A stretch of 24,882 nt of DNA from Clostridia bacterium (lineage in GTDB: Bacteria; Bacillota; Clostridia; Oscillospirales; Acutalibacteraceae): positions 1 to 24,882 of the forward strand of contig CAADUC010000071.1 in assembly GCA_900752115.1 (NCBI GenBank), in the 5' to 3' direction. The notes under the pieces were generated by a model, which saw only the letters and a program-made list of their open reading frames with translations, was not told where the DNA came from and ran no database searches. Position numbers and translations under genes: made by a program. Positions 6,613 to 14,885 of this stretch are shown piece by piece; position 1 is the first letter of the stretch; every line of letters begins with the position of its first letter.

Positions 6613-8997
6613 ATGACAGAGATGATGAAACGAAATATCCGCTCTCTGGAGCTGGATAAGATCCTTGCCCTTCTGGCGGAGGAAACGGCGTGTGAGGACG
6701 CCGCTGAGCTGGCGCGCTCGCTGGAGCCGTCGTCCTCCCTCAAGGAGGTTCGCCGCCGTTTGGCGGATACAGATGAAGCGCACAGTCTGATGGCTCGTTT
6801 CGGATCGCCTTCCTTCAGCGGGCTGCGCAATGTGACGGGCTCTCTGCGCCGCGCCGAGGCGGGCGGACTGCTCACGATGGGCGAGCTGCTGCACGTCGCC
6901 GGCGTGCTGCGCACTCTGCGCGGAATTGTGGAATGGCGGGCCCGCAGCGAGGGCGTTAAAACCGTTCTGGACTGGCGCTTTAACGCTCTTATGCCGAATA
7001 AATATCTCGAGGATCGGATCAATACCTCGATCATTTCCGAAGAGGAAATGGCCAGCGAGGCTTCGCCCGAGCTTGCCTCGATCCGCCGCAAGATTCGAAA
7101 TGCTTCCGCCCGCGCGAGGGAGCAGCTTGATAAGATGATCCGTTCCCCTTTGTACCAGAAGTTCCTGCAGGAGCCGATTGTCACGATGCGCGGAGGGCGT
7201 TTTGTGGTGCCGGTCAAGGCTGAATGCCGCGGCGATGTGCCCGGACTCGTGCACGATACCTCGGCTTCCGGCGCGACCGTTTTCGTGGAGCCTATGGCCG
7301 TTGTGGAGGCGAACAATGAGATTCGCGTCCTTCTTTCGAGCGAGCAGGCGGAGATCGAGCGGATCCTCGCCGAGCTTTCCGCCGAGGCGGGGAGCTTTGC
7401 CTCGGGGATTGTCAGCAGTTATGAGGCGGCTGTGCAGCTCAATCTGATATTTGCAAAAGCCAATCTCGGCTATAAAATGAAAGCCGCTCTGCCGGAAGTC
7501 AATGATGAAGGAAAGATTGATCTCAAGCGCGCCCGTCATCCCCTGATCGCAAAAGAGAAGGTGGTCCCGACGGATATTCAGCTGGGACTGGACTTTGACA
7601 CCCTGGTGATTACGGGCCCGAATACGGGCGGCAAGACCGTCTCCATCAAAACCGTCGGCCTGATGACGCTCATGGCGATGTGCGGCCTGCTTCTGCCTGT
7701 GGCGGACGGCAGCCGTGTTTCCGTGTTTGACAAGGTGCTATCGGATATCGGAGACGAGCAGAGTATTGAGCAGTCGCTGTCCACCTTCTCCGCACATATG
7801 ACGAACATCATTCGCATTCTCGCGGAGACGGATGAGCGGAGCCTCGTGCTTCTCGACGAACTCGGCGCAGGTACCGATCCGGTCGAAGGCGCGGCGCTTG
7901 CCATGTCCATTCTCGAAGCGCTGCGGCAGCGCGGCGCACGCATTGCCTCCACGACGCATTATGCGGAGCTGAAAGCGTATGCTTTGCAGACGGAGGGCGT
8001 TGAGAACGCCTGCTGCGAGTTTGACGTCGCTACCCTCCGTCCGACATACCGGCTGCTGATCGGTGTGCCGGGCCGTTCCAACGCGTTTGCGATTTCGCTG
8101 CGCCTCGGCATGGAGGAGTCTATTGTGGAGCGTGCGAAAGAGCTTGTTTCCAGCGAGAATACACGCTTTGAGGATATTGTGCAGAGCCTTGAGGAAAGCC
8201 GTCAGAAACTTGAGGCGGAGCGCGCCGAGGCGGAGGCGCAGAAGCTGGCTGCCCGCCGCGCCAACGAGGAAGCGGAGCACAAGCTGGAGCGCCTCGAGGA
8301 GCAGGCGGAGAAGGAGATGGAGCAGGCGCGCCAGCGGGCTTCCGAAATCATTTCCCGCACGCGCGCGCAGGTTGACGCGATGCTCAACGAGGCTGAGGAG
8401 CAGCGCAAAAAGCAGAACAAGCTCCTGACCGCCGAGCAGAAGGCCAAGCTCAAAAGCGGGATGAAGCGTCTTGAAGACGAGGCCGATCCCGTCAGACGGC
8501 GTCAGGACAGCGGACCGTATGAGCTGCCGCGTCCGCTTCGCCCGGGCGATACGGTTCTGATCTACGACATCAACAAAAAGGCCAGCGTGCTGGAGGTTCC
8601 GGCGGACGGCAAGGGATCCGTGCTGGTGCAGGCCGGCATCATCCGTACGCGTGTGCCGATGGAAAATCTGCGGCTTACGGAGCCGGACAAGGAGAAGAAG
8701 GATCCGCGCACCCGTGCCCGCAATGTGACGCGGCAGGTGGAGTCCGCCGGGCGCGGAGCGATGGAGATTGATCTGCGCGGTCAGATGGTGGAAGAGGGCC
8801 TCCTCAGCGTGGACCGCTTCCTCGACGGTGCGTCGATGACCGGCGTGCATCAGGTTACGATCATTCACGGTAAGGGAACGGGCCGCCTGCGCGCCGCCGT
8901 GCAGGATCATCTGCGCCATCATCCGCTTGTGAAGAGCTTCCGTCTCGGCGCTTACGGTGAGGGAGAAGCGGGCGTTACCATTGTAGAACTGAAATAA
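6613..8997 (+). CDS. mutS2: Endonuclease MutS2 / RqcU-type ATPase with Smr domain
   Basis: 794 residues, the usual size of MutS2 (about 785). Order: lever/clamp helices (1-300), ABC-type ATPase with Walker A GPNTGGKT (335-342) and Walker B LVLLDELGAGTDP (D415, E416), a long charged coiled coil (about 520-620, rich in E, A, Q and R), and a C-terminal Smr domain with IDLRG (719-723) and HGKGTGRLR. MutS2 lacks the mismatch-recognition domain of MutS. It suppresses recombination in some species, and in B. subtilis it acts on collided or stalled ribosomes. The ATG at 6613 has GGAG at 6601-6604; an ATG at 6583 overlapping the recO stop is less likely. A strong terminator follows at 9013. Confidence 0.94.
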   Translation: MTEMMKRNIRSLELDKILALLAEETACEDAAELARSLEPSSSLKEVRRRLADTDEAHSLMARFGSPSFSGLRNVTGSLRRAEAGGLLTMGELLHVAGVLRTLRGIVEWRARSEGVKTVLDWRFNALMPNKYLEDRINTSIISEEEMASEASPELASIRRKIRNASARAREQLDKMIRSPLYQKFLQEPIVTMRGGRFVVPVKAECRGDVPGLVHDTSASGATVFVEPMAVVEANNEIRVLLSSEQAEIERILAELSAEAGSFASGIVSSYEAAVQLNLIFAKANLGYKMKAALPEVNDEGKIDLKRARHPLIAKEKVVPTDIQLGLDFDTLVITGPNTGGKTVSIKTVGLMTLMAMCGLLLPVADGSRVSVFDKVLSDIGDEQSIEQSLSTFSAHMTNIIRILAETDERSLVLLDELGAGTDPVEGAALAMSILEALRQRGARIASTTHYAELKAYALQTEGVENACCEFDVATLRPTYRLLIGVPGRSNAFAISLRLGMEESIVERAKELVSSENTRFEDIVQSLEESRQKLEAERAEAEAQKLAARRANEEAEHKLERLEEQAEKEMEQARQRASEIISRTRAQVDAMLNEAEEQRKKQNKLLTAEQKAKLKSGMKRLEDEADPVRRRQDSGPYELPRPLRPGDTVLIYDINKKASVLEVPADGKGSVLVQAGIIRTRVPMENLRLTEPDKEKKDPRTRARNVTRQVESAGRGAMEIDLRGQMVEEGLLSVDRFLDGASMTGVHQVTIIHGKGTGRLRAAVQDHLRHHPLVKSFRLGAYGEGEAGVTIVELK

Positions 8998-9012
8998 GAA
9001 CGTATGGAAAAG

Positions 9013-9058
9013 ACTGTCCCGGCACGAAGCGGATTCGCGCCGGGACGGTGTATTTTTG
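9013..9058 (+). terminator. Intrinsic terminator after mutS2
   Basis: An 11-bp stem (9013-9023 with 9039-9049, including perfect GTCCCGGC/GCCGGGAC and one G-T wobble) encloses an inner CGAA/TTCG stem and is followed by the T-rich TATTTTTG. This is a textbook intrinsic terminator closing the phoH-mutS2 block 16 nt after the mutS2 stop. Confidence 0.9.
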
Positions 9059-9079
9059 CTCCTTTCCTCCCGCATTCAC

Positions 9080-9108
9080 GCATATTTGAGGTGCGGACAG
9101 GATACACA
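9080..9108 (+). promoter_or_regulatory. Sigma-E-like promoter for the YpmS-like gene
   Basis: GCATATT (9080-9086, 7 of 7 to KMATATT), a 14-nt spacer and GATACACA (9101-9108, 6 of 8 to CATACAHT) match sigma-E promoters. The start would fall near 9116, just upstream of the ribosome binding site GGGAGG (9128-9133). It lies directly after the mutS2 terminator, where a new unit is expected. Confidence 0.5.
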
Positions 9109-9142
9109 TGAAGGGAGACAAGCTGCAGGGAGGTTTATACCT

Positions 9143-9841
9143 ATGAAGGAAGAAAAGAACGGAAAGAGAGAGAAGGCAGCGTGGATCACCGCCGTACTGC
9201 TGTTTTTGCTTGCGGCGGGGCTTACGGCGGCAGGGATGCTGTTTTCCGATCCGGGATTTGACGGTTCTGAGCCCGAGGCACTGCCGGAAAATGCCGCATG
9301 GACGGCGGCGGGCTGTGTATTAACAGGGGAAAGTTTTGAGCTTTCCCAGGGACAGCTGTGCTCCGTCCTGACAGCGCAGCTGGAGGAAACTCCTGTTTCC
9401 TGGCTTGAAAGCAGTGGCCTCCGCGTGCGCACGGGTGCGGAACAGCGTCTGACACTTTATGCGCCGGTCGTCTGGAACGGTATGCGCTTTCATGTGACGG
9501 CGGAGTTTGCCGTTTCCTGCGATACACAGAGCAAGCGGCTGAAGGGGGAGCTGACTGCGCTGCAGGTGGGGAGAATCCCAGTCTCTCCTGCCTGGGTGAC
9601 AGACTGGCTGGCCGACAATCTTCCGTCCGGTGTTTCGATGGAGGGAGCAACGCTCAGTGTTCCCTCGGAGCTGCCGCTTGTGCTGTTGGGCGGGGAGCAA
9701 ACGCTCGCTGCTCTTGAGATCACACAGGCGGACCTTTCGACGGAAGGGATCGAGTTTACCTTTACCGTCAACGCGGACGGAACCTCCCAGCTGCTGCAGG
9801 ATGGTTTGGGATGGCTGGAGGGAATATTCGGCGGAAACTGA
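9143..9841 (+). CDS. Membrane-anchored protein, YpmS/DUF2140-like (tentative)
   Basis: 233 residues with a short basic N-terminus (MKEEKNGKREKAAW), one hydrophobic segment at about 13-33 and an extracytoplasmic domain rich in beta strands. The middle and C-terminal parts (YAPVVWNGMRFHVTAEFAV, LKGELTALQVGRIPVS, ALEITQADLSTEGIEFTF) resemble the layout of YpmS-type proteins: a strand-rich 'GELTxLxVGxIPV' block, then a strand ending FTFTV. I cannot confirm this without a profile search. GGGAGG (9128-9133) precedes the ATG at 9143; a longer reading frame from 9056 lies in the terminator and promoter. The gene sits alone after the mutS2 terminator, 189 nt before a secreted protease, and has a sigma-E-like promoter, so a sporulation role is possible but inferred. 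Confidence 0.7.
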   Translation: MKEEKNGKREKAAWITAVLLFLLAAGLTAAGMLFSDPGFDGSEPEALPENAAWTAAGCVLTGESFELSQGQLCSVLTAQLEETPVSWLESSGLRVRTGAEQRLTLYAPVVWNGMRFHVTAEFAVSCDTQSKRLKGELTALQVGRIPVSPAWVTDWLADNLPSGVSMEGATLSVPSELPLVLLGGEQTLAALEITQADLSTEGIEFTFTVNADGTSQLLQDGLGWLEGIFGGN

Positions 9842-10030
9842 TGGTGTATGATGCAGCGCCGGCTTCTTTTATATCGGAAAGAAATATGAACATCCTGTAA
9901 AAAAATGGGTGGGATTGTTTTTTCTCATGTTATTTTCAGGAAAAAGGCGGTATACTGAAGAAAAGCCCCGGCGGCACACAGGATTGGTGGCCTGTATGCT
10001 GTCCCGGCGGATGATCGGAGGTCTGATACC

Positions 10031-11641
10031 ATGAAAAAGAGAATCCTGTCCTTATCCCTTCTGTGTCTTCTCGCTCTGAGCTGGGGAACACAGAGCGCCT
10101 GGGCCGCACCTTCAGCCGCCGTGCCGGTATCGGATGCCGTTGTGGCGTCCTATGATCCGGCGGATTATGCCGGCGGGGAGATTCTGGTTGTCTACGACAG
10201 CGGAGCGTGCGAGGTAGTGGAGACCGGAGACGGTTCGCTTGAGGATACACTGCGGGCGCTTGCGTCGCAGGACGGGGTGGCCCTTGTGCAGCCGAATTAT
10301 GTCTATGAGGATACATCCACGGCAGGAAACGATCCGCTGTTTTCCCGGCAATGGGCCCTTTCAAACGACGGTACTCTCATCAACCTTGCGGATCATACTT
10401 CGGCGATCGCCGGTATTGACATCCATGCCGAAGAAGCCTGGAAAATATACGGGGAAGGAAAGCGCGACGTTGTAATCGCACTGATCGATACGGGTGTGGA
10501 AATTACGCACCCCGAGCTGGCGGATTCCATCTGGGTTAATGAGGATGAAATTCCCGGGAACGGCATCGACGACGACGGCAACGGGTATATCGACGATACA
10601 TGCGGCTGGGATTTTTATTACAACAATAATCATCAGGTTTACAACGGGAGCGAGGACAGTCACGGAACGCATGCTGCCGGAACGATCGCCGCTTCGTCTG
10701 ATAACGGTCAGGGAATTGCCGGGATTGTTCCGGGAGATCGTGTGTCTGTCATGGTGCTCAAGGTGCTTGGCGGCAGCTCCGGCAAAGGCAGCACGGTGGA
10801 CGTCGTGCGGGCCATCCGGTACGCGGAGGCGAACGGTGCTTCCATCTGCAATTTAAGCCTCGGAGGCACGAGCTATGATCCGGCGCTGTATCAGGCGATG
10901 GCAAATTCCTCCATGCTCTTTGTCGTGGCGGCCGGAAACGATGGGGTGGATACGGACGCAGTTCCTACCTATCCTGCTTCCTATTCTCTGGAGAACCTGA
11001 TTGCCGTGGCGAACGTAAGTTACGACGGAACGCTTAACCCCACCTCCAATTATGGGGCTGTTTCGGTGGATCTGGGCGCGCCCGGTTCCTATATTCTCAG
11101 TACGGCGGCGGGTTCCGGTTATGCCTATATGACGGGAACGTCCATGGCAGCCCCCATGGTTACGGCGGCCGCGGCTCTTGTCTACTCCTATTATGATGAT
11201 ATTTCGCTGGCGGATGTGCGTACCATCCTTCTTTCCAGTACTTCGCCGCTGAGCAGCCTATCGGGGAAGACGGTCACAGGCGGCATGCTGGATCTGGCTG
11301 CCGCCCTGTCCTTTGACAGAAGCGATCTTCCCACTGCGGGAACATCGGATGGAACGGCGTCCGGCAGCAGCGCTCCGCAGATTTCGGTGGAGAAGGTAGT
11401 GCGCGACGGTGTTTCCTGCCTGCAGGTGCGGGTGACGGATCCGGACGGCGATTTGGCTGCTCTTTCGTATGCTCCGGGAATGCTGTTTACAAGTCAATTC
11501 GCCGGCGGCAGCCTGGGAACTCCTTTCACGCTGCAAAACGACGGGACGGCGCTGTTTCGGATCCTCACCAGTGGGATGACCTATACCTTTTATGCCAGAG
11601 ACGCGGCGGGAAACGAGACGGTGATTTTTGCGGAGCTGTAG
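10031..11641 (+). CDS. Secreted subtilisin-family (S8) serine protease
   Basis: 536 residues. A signal peptide is clear (MKKRILSLSLLCLLALSWG, with a likely cut after AWA at about 25). Residues 40-95 (GGEILVVYDSGACEVVE ... VALVQPNYVYE) look like a short fervidolysin/I9-type propeptide. The S8 triad is D153 (ALIDTGVEITHPEL), H211 (DSHGTHAAGTIA) and S371 (MTGTSMAAPM), with the oxyanion Asn303 (VVAAGNDG). An acidic loop at 171-190 (EDEIPGNGIDDDGNGYIDD) is probably a calcium site, as in thermitase-like subtilases. Residues 430-536 form a C-terminal beta-sandwich-like domain. GGAGG (10017-10021) precedes the ATG. It is preceded by the YpmS-like gene; a secreted or forespore-space substrate is unknown. 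Confidence 0.93.
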   Translation: MKKRILSLSLLCLLALSWGTQSAWAAPSAAVPVSDAVVASYDPADYAGGEILVVYDSGACEVVETGDGSLEDTLRALASQDGVALVQPNYVYEDTSTAGNDPLFSRQWALSNDGTLINLADHTSAIAGIDIHAEEAWKIYGEGKRDVVIALIDTGVEITHPELADSIWVNEDEIPGNGIDDDGNGYIDDTCGWDFYYNNNHQVYNGSEDSHGTHAAGTIAASSDNGQGIAGIVPGDRVSVMVLKVLGGSSGKGSTVDVVRAIRYAEANGASICNLSLGGTSYDPALYQAMANSSMLFVVAAGNDGVDTDAVPTYPASYSLENLIAVANVSYDGTLNPTSNYGAVSVDLGAPGSYILSTAAGSGYAYMTGTSMAAPMVTAAAALVYSYYDDISLADVRTILLSSTSPLSSLSGKTVTGGMLDLAAALSFDRSDLPTAGTSDGTASGSSAPQISVEKVVRDGVSCLQVRVTDPDGDLAALSYAPGMLFTSQFAGGSLGTPFTLQNDGTALFRILTSGMTYTFYARDAAGNETVIFAEL

Positions 11642-11718
11642 TGTTTTGACGGAGGAAGGCGAAATCTGAATCATACGAAAAAGGACTGCCGCAAAACATT
11701 CCCGCCAAACAAGAATGA

Positions 11719-11769
11719 AAAAAACCGACCAGAAAAGGTGCGAAACGCTCCTTTTCAGGTCGGTTTTTT
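11719..11769. terminator. Bidirectional intrinsic terminator between protease and degV genes
   Basis: A perfect 12-bp outer stem (AAAAAACCGACC at 11719-11730 with GGTCGGTTTTTT at 11758-11769) encloses a second perfect stem (GAAAAGG 11732-11738 with CCTTTTC 11750-11756). T-runs on the + strand and A-runs at the left arm make it work in both directions, which fits the convergent genes. About 140 nt of T-rich spacer without a gene lies between it and the degV-family stop. Confidence 0.9.
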
Positions 11770-11910
11770 CTGATTGTTTTCAATTCTTTTGTTCCAGTTG
11801 CTGTCGGCTTTTCCTTTTGTGACAGTCCCTTTTTTGTGATACCCGAGAAGCCTTTGAGGGCATCTGTTTATGTGTTTTCCGCCGTGTAATCCGGTGCTGT
11901 GGCGAAGGGG

Positions 11911-12765
11911 TTATTTTGTCAGGAACAGCACGCCGAGAGTGCGCGGGCCGCAATGTGTGGAGATGGTGCAGTTCGCCCGTGTGACAATGATCTGCTCAAA
12001 ATTCGCACAGCGGGATACCTCGCGGCAGACCGCACGGATATCGCTTTCCGGCGAGCCGGAATGGGTGACAAAAACGCGGCGCAGATCAAGATCCGTGCGT
12101 CCGTCAAGCTTGTTGTGTACATACTGGAGCAGGCACTGCTCCATCTTGCCGCGGTACTTCTTGCCCACATGCATGCGGCTTCCGTCGCTGTTGTCCACCT
12201 CGATGCAGGGCTTGAGCTGCAGGATGGATGCGCCGAATGCGGCAAGAGCGCTGCACCGGCCGCCTGCCTTCATAAATTCGAGCGTATCGAGAAGGAAGCT
12301 TGCGTGCGAGCGGGGGCGAAGCTCCTCAATTCTTTCCCGGATTTCCGCGGCGGAACAGCCTTTTTCCGCAAGCTCGGCGGCTTCCACCACGAGCAGACCG
12401 AAACCGGTTGAGAGATTCTGCGAGTCGATGGTAATGACGTGCCCGGTTTCTTTTGCTGCCTGTACAGCGTTTTGATACGAGCAGGAGATGCCCGATCCAA
12501 GGCCGATATGAACCACCTCATACCCCTGGTCAATCAAGGGCTGAAAATGGTTTTTATACTCTTCGCAGGTGGCTCCGGTTGATTTTGGAAGAACGCCGCG
12601 TTCCCGCCAAGCACGGTACAGATCGTCCGGCGTGATGTTCACGTTGTCCAGATACTCCCGATCGTCCAGCAGGATTCTCCAATTGAGAAGCTGAACGTTG
12701 TAGCGCTTCTGCAGCTCCGGCCCGATATCGCAGGTGCTGTCGGCGCTGATAATGACCTTTCCCAT
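11911..12765 (-). CDS. DegV family fatty-acid-binding protein
   Basis: 284 residues read from ATG at 12765-12763 with GGGGGA upstream on the minus strand. It opens MGKVIISADSTCDIG, the DegV N-terminal signature, and contains GLGSGISCSYQNA (88-100), in which conserved Ser residues bind the fatty acid carboxylate, and SHASFLLDTLEFMKAGGRCS, a DegV signature. DegV/FakB proteins carry fatty acids to the FakA kinase for phosphorylation and phospholipid synthesis. No fakA is in the window, so the partner is unidentified and the gene symbol is left empty. An upstream in-frame ATG at 12852 gives a longer N-terminus with no homology and would start inside the promoter. The gene is monocistronic, with a sigma-A promoter at 12853-12881. 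Confidence 0.9.
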   Translation of the reverse strand: MGKVIISADSTCDIGPELQKRYNVQLLNWRILLDDREYLDNVNITPDDLYRAWRERGVLPKSTGATCEEYKNHFQPLIDQGYEVVHIGLGSGISCSYQNAVQAAKETGHVITIDSQNLSTGFGLLVVEAAELAEKGCSAAEIRERIEELRPRSHASFLLDTLEFMKAGGRCSALAAFGASILQLKPCIEVDNSDGSRMHVGKKYRGKMEQCLLQYVHNKLDGRTDLDLRRVFVTHSGSPESDIRAVCREVSRCANFEQIIVTRANCTISTHCGPRTLGVLFLTK

Positions 12766-12852
12766 CGATGGTTCCCCCTTTATCGGACAGGCCGGCGGAC
12801 CGGTCTGACTCTGACGGGAGGCTGTGTTTGTACCCCTCGTCTCACGACGCAT

Positions 12853-12881
12853 ATTTTATCATACTTCAACAGAAGAGACAA
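12853..12881 (-). promoter_or_regulatory. Sigma-A promoter for degV-family gene
   Basis: Minus strand TTGTCT (12881-12876), a 17-nt spacer (12875-12859) and TAAAAT (12858-12853). Transcription would begin near 12846, about 80 nt before the start codon. The rest of the roughly 350-nt gap to ylxM is AT-rich, carries the divergent ylxM promoter, and shows no further gene. Confidence 0.65.
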
Positions 12882-13032
12882 CAGATTCCCGAGCTTTTCT
12901 CTGCATGTTGTAAAATTTTGTTTGCGCTTTTCGTTGCGATCTCTATTTTTTCGGGAAATTTCTCGCGCTTTTGTGAAAAACATAGAAAATGCGCAAAAAC
13001 CTTTGGAAAGCTCTGTCAGCAAGGTTTTGACC

Positions 13033-13061
13033 TTGACAGAAGACAAAAAGTGAGGTATAAT
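13033..13061 (+). promoter_or_regulatory. Perfect-consensus sigma-A promoter for ylxM-ffh operon
   Basis: TTGACA (13033-13038), a 17-nt spacer and TATAAT (13056-13061) match the sigma-A consensus at every position. The start would be near 13068, inside a 10-bp inverted repeat (13066-13075 with 13083-13092). Strong expression fits SRP and ribosomal genes. Confidence 0.85.
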
Positions 13062-13114
13062 TCACTACTGTAAAGAGAAAGACTTTACAGTACAGCCTGA
13101 AGGAGGCCGCCATT

Positions 13115-13477
13115 GTGGCCAAGAATCTGGAGATCTCCTTCCTGCTCGATTTCTACGGCGAAATGCTGACGCAAAAGCAGCGGGAAGTGATCGAATACTA
13201 TTATAACGATGACCTTTCGCTCGCAGAAATTGCAGATAACGAGGGCATTACCCGGCAAGGGGTGCGCGACTCGATCAAGCGCGCCGAGGCTCAGCTTCTC
13301 GAAATGGAGGAGCGTCTTGGCCTGGCCCGCCGGTTCCGTGAGATGCAGGCGGGGCTCAAACAGATCACACGCGCCGCGCAGGAGATCATCGCCTGCAACG
13401 AAAGCTTCGCCTATTCGAGAGATATTTATGAGCGCGCCGTTCTGATTCGGGATACGGCGAGCCGGTTGAATCAGTAA
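13115..13477 (+). CDS. ylxM: YlxM/p13-like DNA-binding protein associated with SRP (GTG start)
   Basis: 120 residues starting at GTG 13115, with the sequence LTQKQREVIEYYYNDDLSLA (19-38) and then EIADNEGITRQGVRDSIKRA, a sigma-70 region 4-like helix-turn-helix. This is the family UPF0122 (YlxM), always found next to ffh in Firmicutes. It is thought to modulate SRP or its operon; direct function is uncertain. GAAGGAGG (13098-13105) precedes the start. A long leader of about 45 nt containing the inverted repeat precedes it. ffh follows after 22 nt. Confidence 0.88.
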   Translation: MAKNLEISFLLDFYGEMLTQKQREVIEYYYNDDLSLAEIADNEGITRQGVRDSIKRAEAQLLEMEERLGLARRFREMQAGLKQITRAAQEIIACNESFAYSRDIYERAVLIRDTASRLNQ

Positions 13478-13499
13478 GGAAAGCAAAGGAGAGATTCCG

Positions 13500-14819
13500 T
13501 TGGCATTTGAAGGCCTCGCAGACAAGCTCTCAGCCGCTTTTAAACGGCTGAAGTCCAAGGGAAAGCTCAGCGAAAGCGATATCAAGGAAGCCATGCGGGA
13601 AGTGCGTCTCGCGCTTCTCGAGGCTGACGTCAACTATAAGGTAGCCAAGGAATTTACCGCAAAGGTAAGCGAACGCGCCATCGGCGCCGAGGTCATGGAG
13701 AGTTTGACGCCCGCGCAGATGGTCGTCAAGATCGTCAACGAGGAGCTTACCGCTCTGATGGGCGGAGGAGAGGCACGCCTGGCGTCGCCGCCGTCCCCGC
13801 CGACCATCCTCATGCTCTGCGGCCTGCAGGGCGCCGGCAAGACAACGCACTGTGCGAAGCTCGCCGTGATGCTCAAGAGCCGCGGCCACCGTCCGATGCT
13901 CGTGGCGGCTGATATTTACCGCCCCGCGGCCATCAAGCAGCTGCAGGTGCTCGGTTCACAGGCCGGCGTAGCCGTGTTTGAGATGGGCACGGAGAATCCT
14001 GTTGAAATCTGCCGCGCGGCCATTCGCCGGGCAAAGGATTACGGCAACGACTTTGTTATCATCGATACTGCGGGCCGTCTGCAGATTGACGAGACGCTCA
14101 TGAACGAGCTCGGCGAAATCAAGGAAAAAATCGGTCCGCAGGAGATACTGCTCACCGTCGACGCCATGACCGGCCAGGAGGCCGTCAACGTGGCGAAAGC
14201 CTTCGATGAGAAGCTGGATATTACGGGCGTTATTCTCACAAAGCTTGACGGTGATACCCGCGGCGGCGCCGCGCTGTCCGTGCGCGCTGTGACCGGCAAG
14301 CCGATTAAGTTTGCGGGCGTCGGAGAAAAGCTTGAGGATCTTGAGGTTTTCCACCCTGACCGCATGGCGTCCCGTATTCTGGGCATGGGCGACGTGCTGA
14401 CTCTCATCGAGGAAGCGCAGCTGAAAATTGACCAGAAGGAAGCCGAGAAAATGTCCCGCAGGATTATGCAGAACAAGCTCGACTTCAACGATCTTCTCGC
14501 GCAGTTTGCGCAGGTCAAGAAGATGGGACCCATCAAGAACATTCTCAATAAATTCCCCGGGATGGAAAAGCAGCTCAAGGACGTCGAGATCGACGACCGC
14601 ATTATGGATCGCACGGCGGCCATGATTCTTTCGATGACGCCCGAGGAGCGCGAAAAGCCTTCGCTCATCAATCCCTCACGCAAGCGCCGCATTGCGGCGG
14701 GCTCCGGGATGCAGGTGGAGGATGTCAACCGTCTCTTAAAGCAGCTCGAGCAGATGCAGAAGGTTGTCAAGCAGATGGGCGGCAAGAATATGAAGCGCAA
14801 AATGCGCCTGCCGTTTTGA
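13500..14819 (+). CDS. ffh: Signal recognition particle protein Ffh (TTG start)
   Basis: 439-residue SRP54 GTPase. N domain 1-95 (MAFEGLADKLSAAFKRLKSK). G domain with G1 GLQGAGKTT (108-116), DTAGRLQID around 188-196 and TKLDGDTRGGAAL around 245-257. M domain from about 300, ending in the methionine-rich GSGMQVEDVNRLLKQLEQM and KQMGGKNMKRKMRLPF tail that binds 4.5S/6S-like SRP RNA and signal peptides. The start is TTG at 13500 with AAAGGAGAG (13486-13494) upstream, giving the standard length. No SRP RNA gene (ffs) is present in the window. Confidence 0.96.
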   Translation: MAFEGLADKLSAAFKRLKSKGKLSESDIKEAMREVRLALLEADVNYKVAKEFTAKVSERAIGAEVMESLTPAQMVVKIVNEELTALMGGGEARLASPPSPPTILMLCGLQGAGKTTHCAKLAVMLKSRGHRPMLVAADIYRPAAIKQLQVLGSQAGVAVFEMGTENPVEICRAAIRRAKDYGNDFVIIDTAGRLQIDETLMNELGEIKEKIGPQEILLTVDAMTGQEAVNVAKAFDEKLDITGVILTKLDGDTRGGAALSVRAVTGKPIKFAGVGEKLEDLEVFHPDRMASRILGMGDVLTLIEEAQLKIDQKEAEKMSRRIMQNKLDFNDLLAQFAQVKKMGPIKNILNKFPGMEKQLKDVEIDDRIMDRTAAMILSMTPEEREKPSLINPSRKRRIAAGSGMQVEDVNRLLKQLEQMQKVVKQMGGKNMKRKMRLPF

Positions 14820-14827
14820 ACCATGGC

Positions 14828-14851
14828 TTCATCCGGGCCCAGCCCGATGAA
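14828..14851 (+). other. Hairpin between ffh and rpsP
   Basis: TTCATCCGGGC (14828-14838) pairs with GCCCGATGAA (14842-14851) with a bulged C and a 3-nt loop. The following AATAAATTTTG is only weakly T-rich, so it may be a partial terminator or an RNA processing site rather than a full stop. rpsP follows at 14886. Confidence 0.5.
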
Positions 14852-14885
14852 ATAAATTTTGAGAAGTATTGTGGAGGTGAATTCC

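Noticed and set aside
7738..9075. A minus strand open frame (445 codons) antisense to the mutS2 3' half
   Set aside because: Mirrors the coiled coil and Smr parts of MutS2; its start lies beyond the mutS2 terminator.
12853..13032. A hidden RNA gene (SRP RNA, for example) between degV-family gene and ylxM
   Set aside because: No SRP RNA-like helix pattern and the AT-rich sequence fits back-to-back promoters only.
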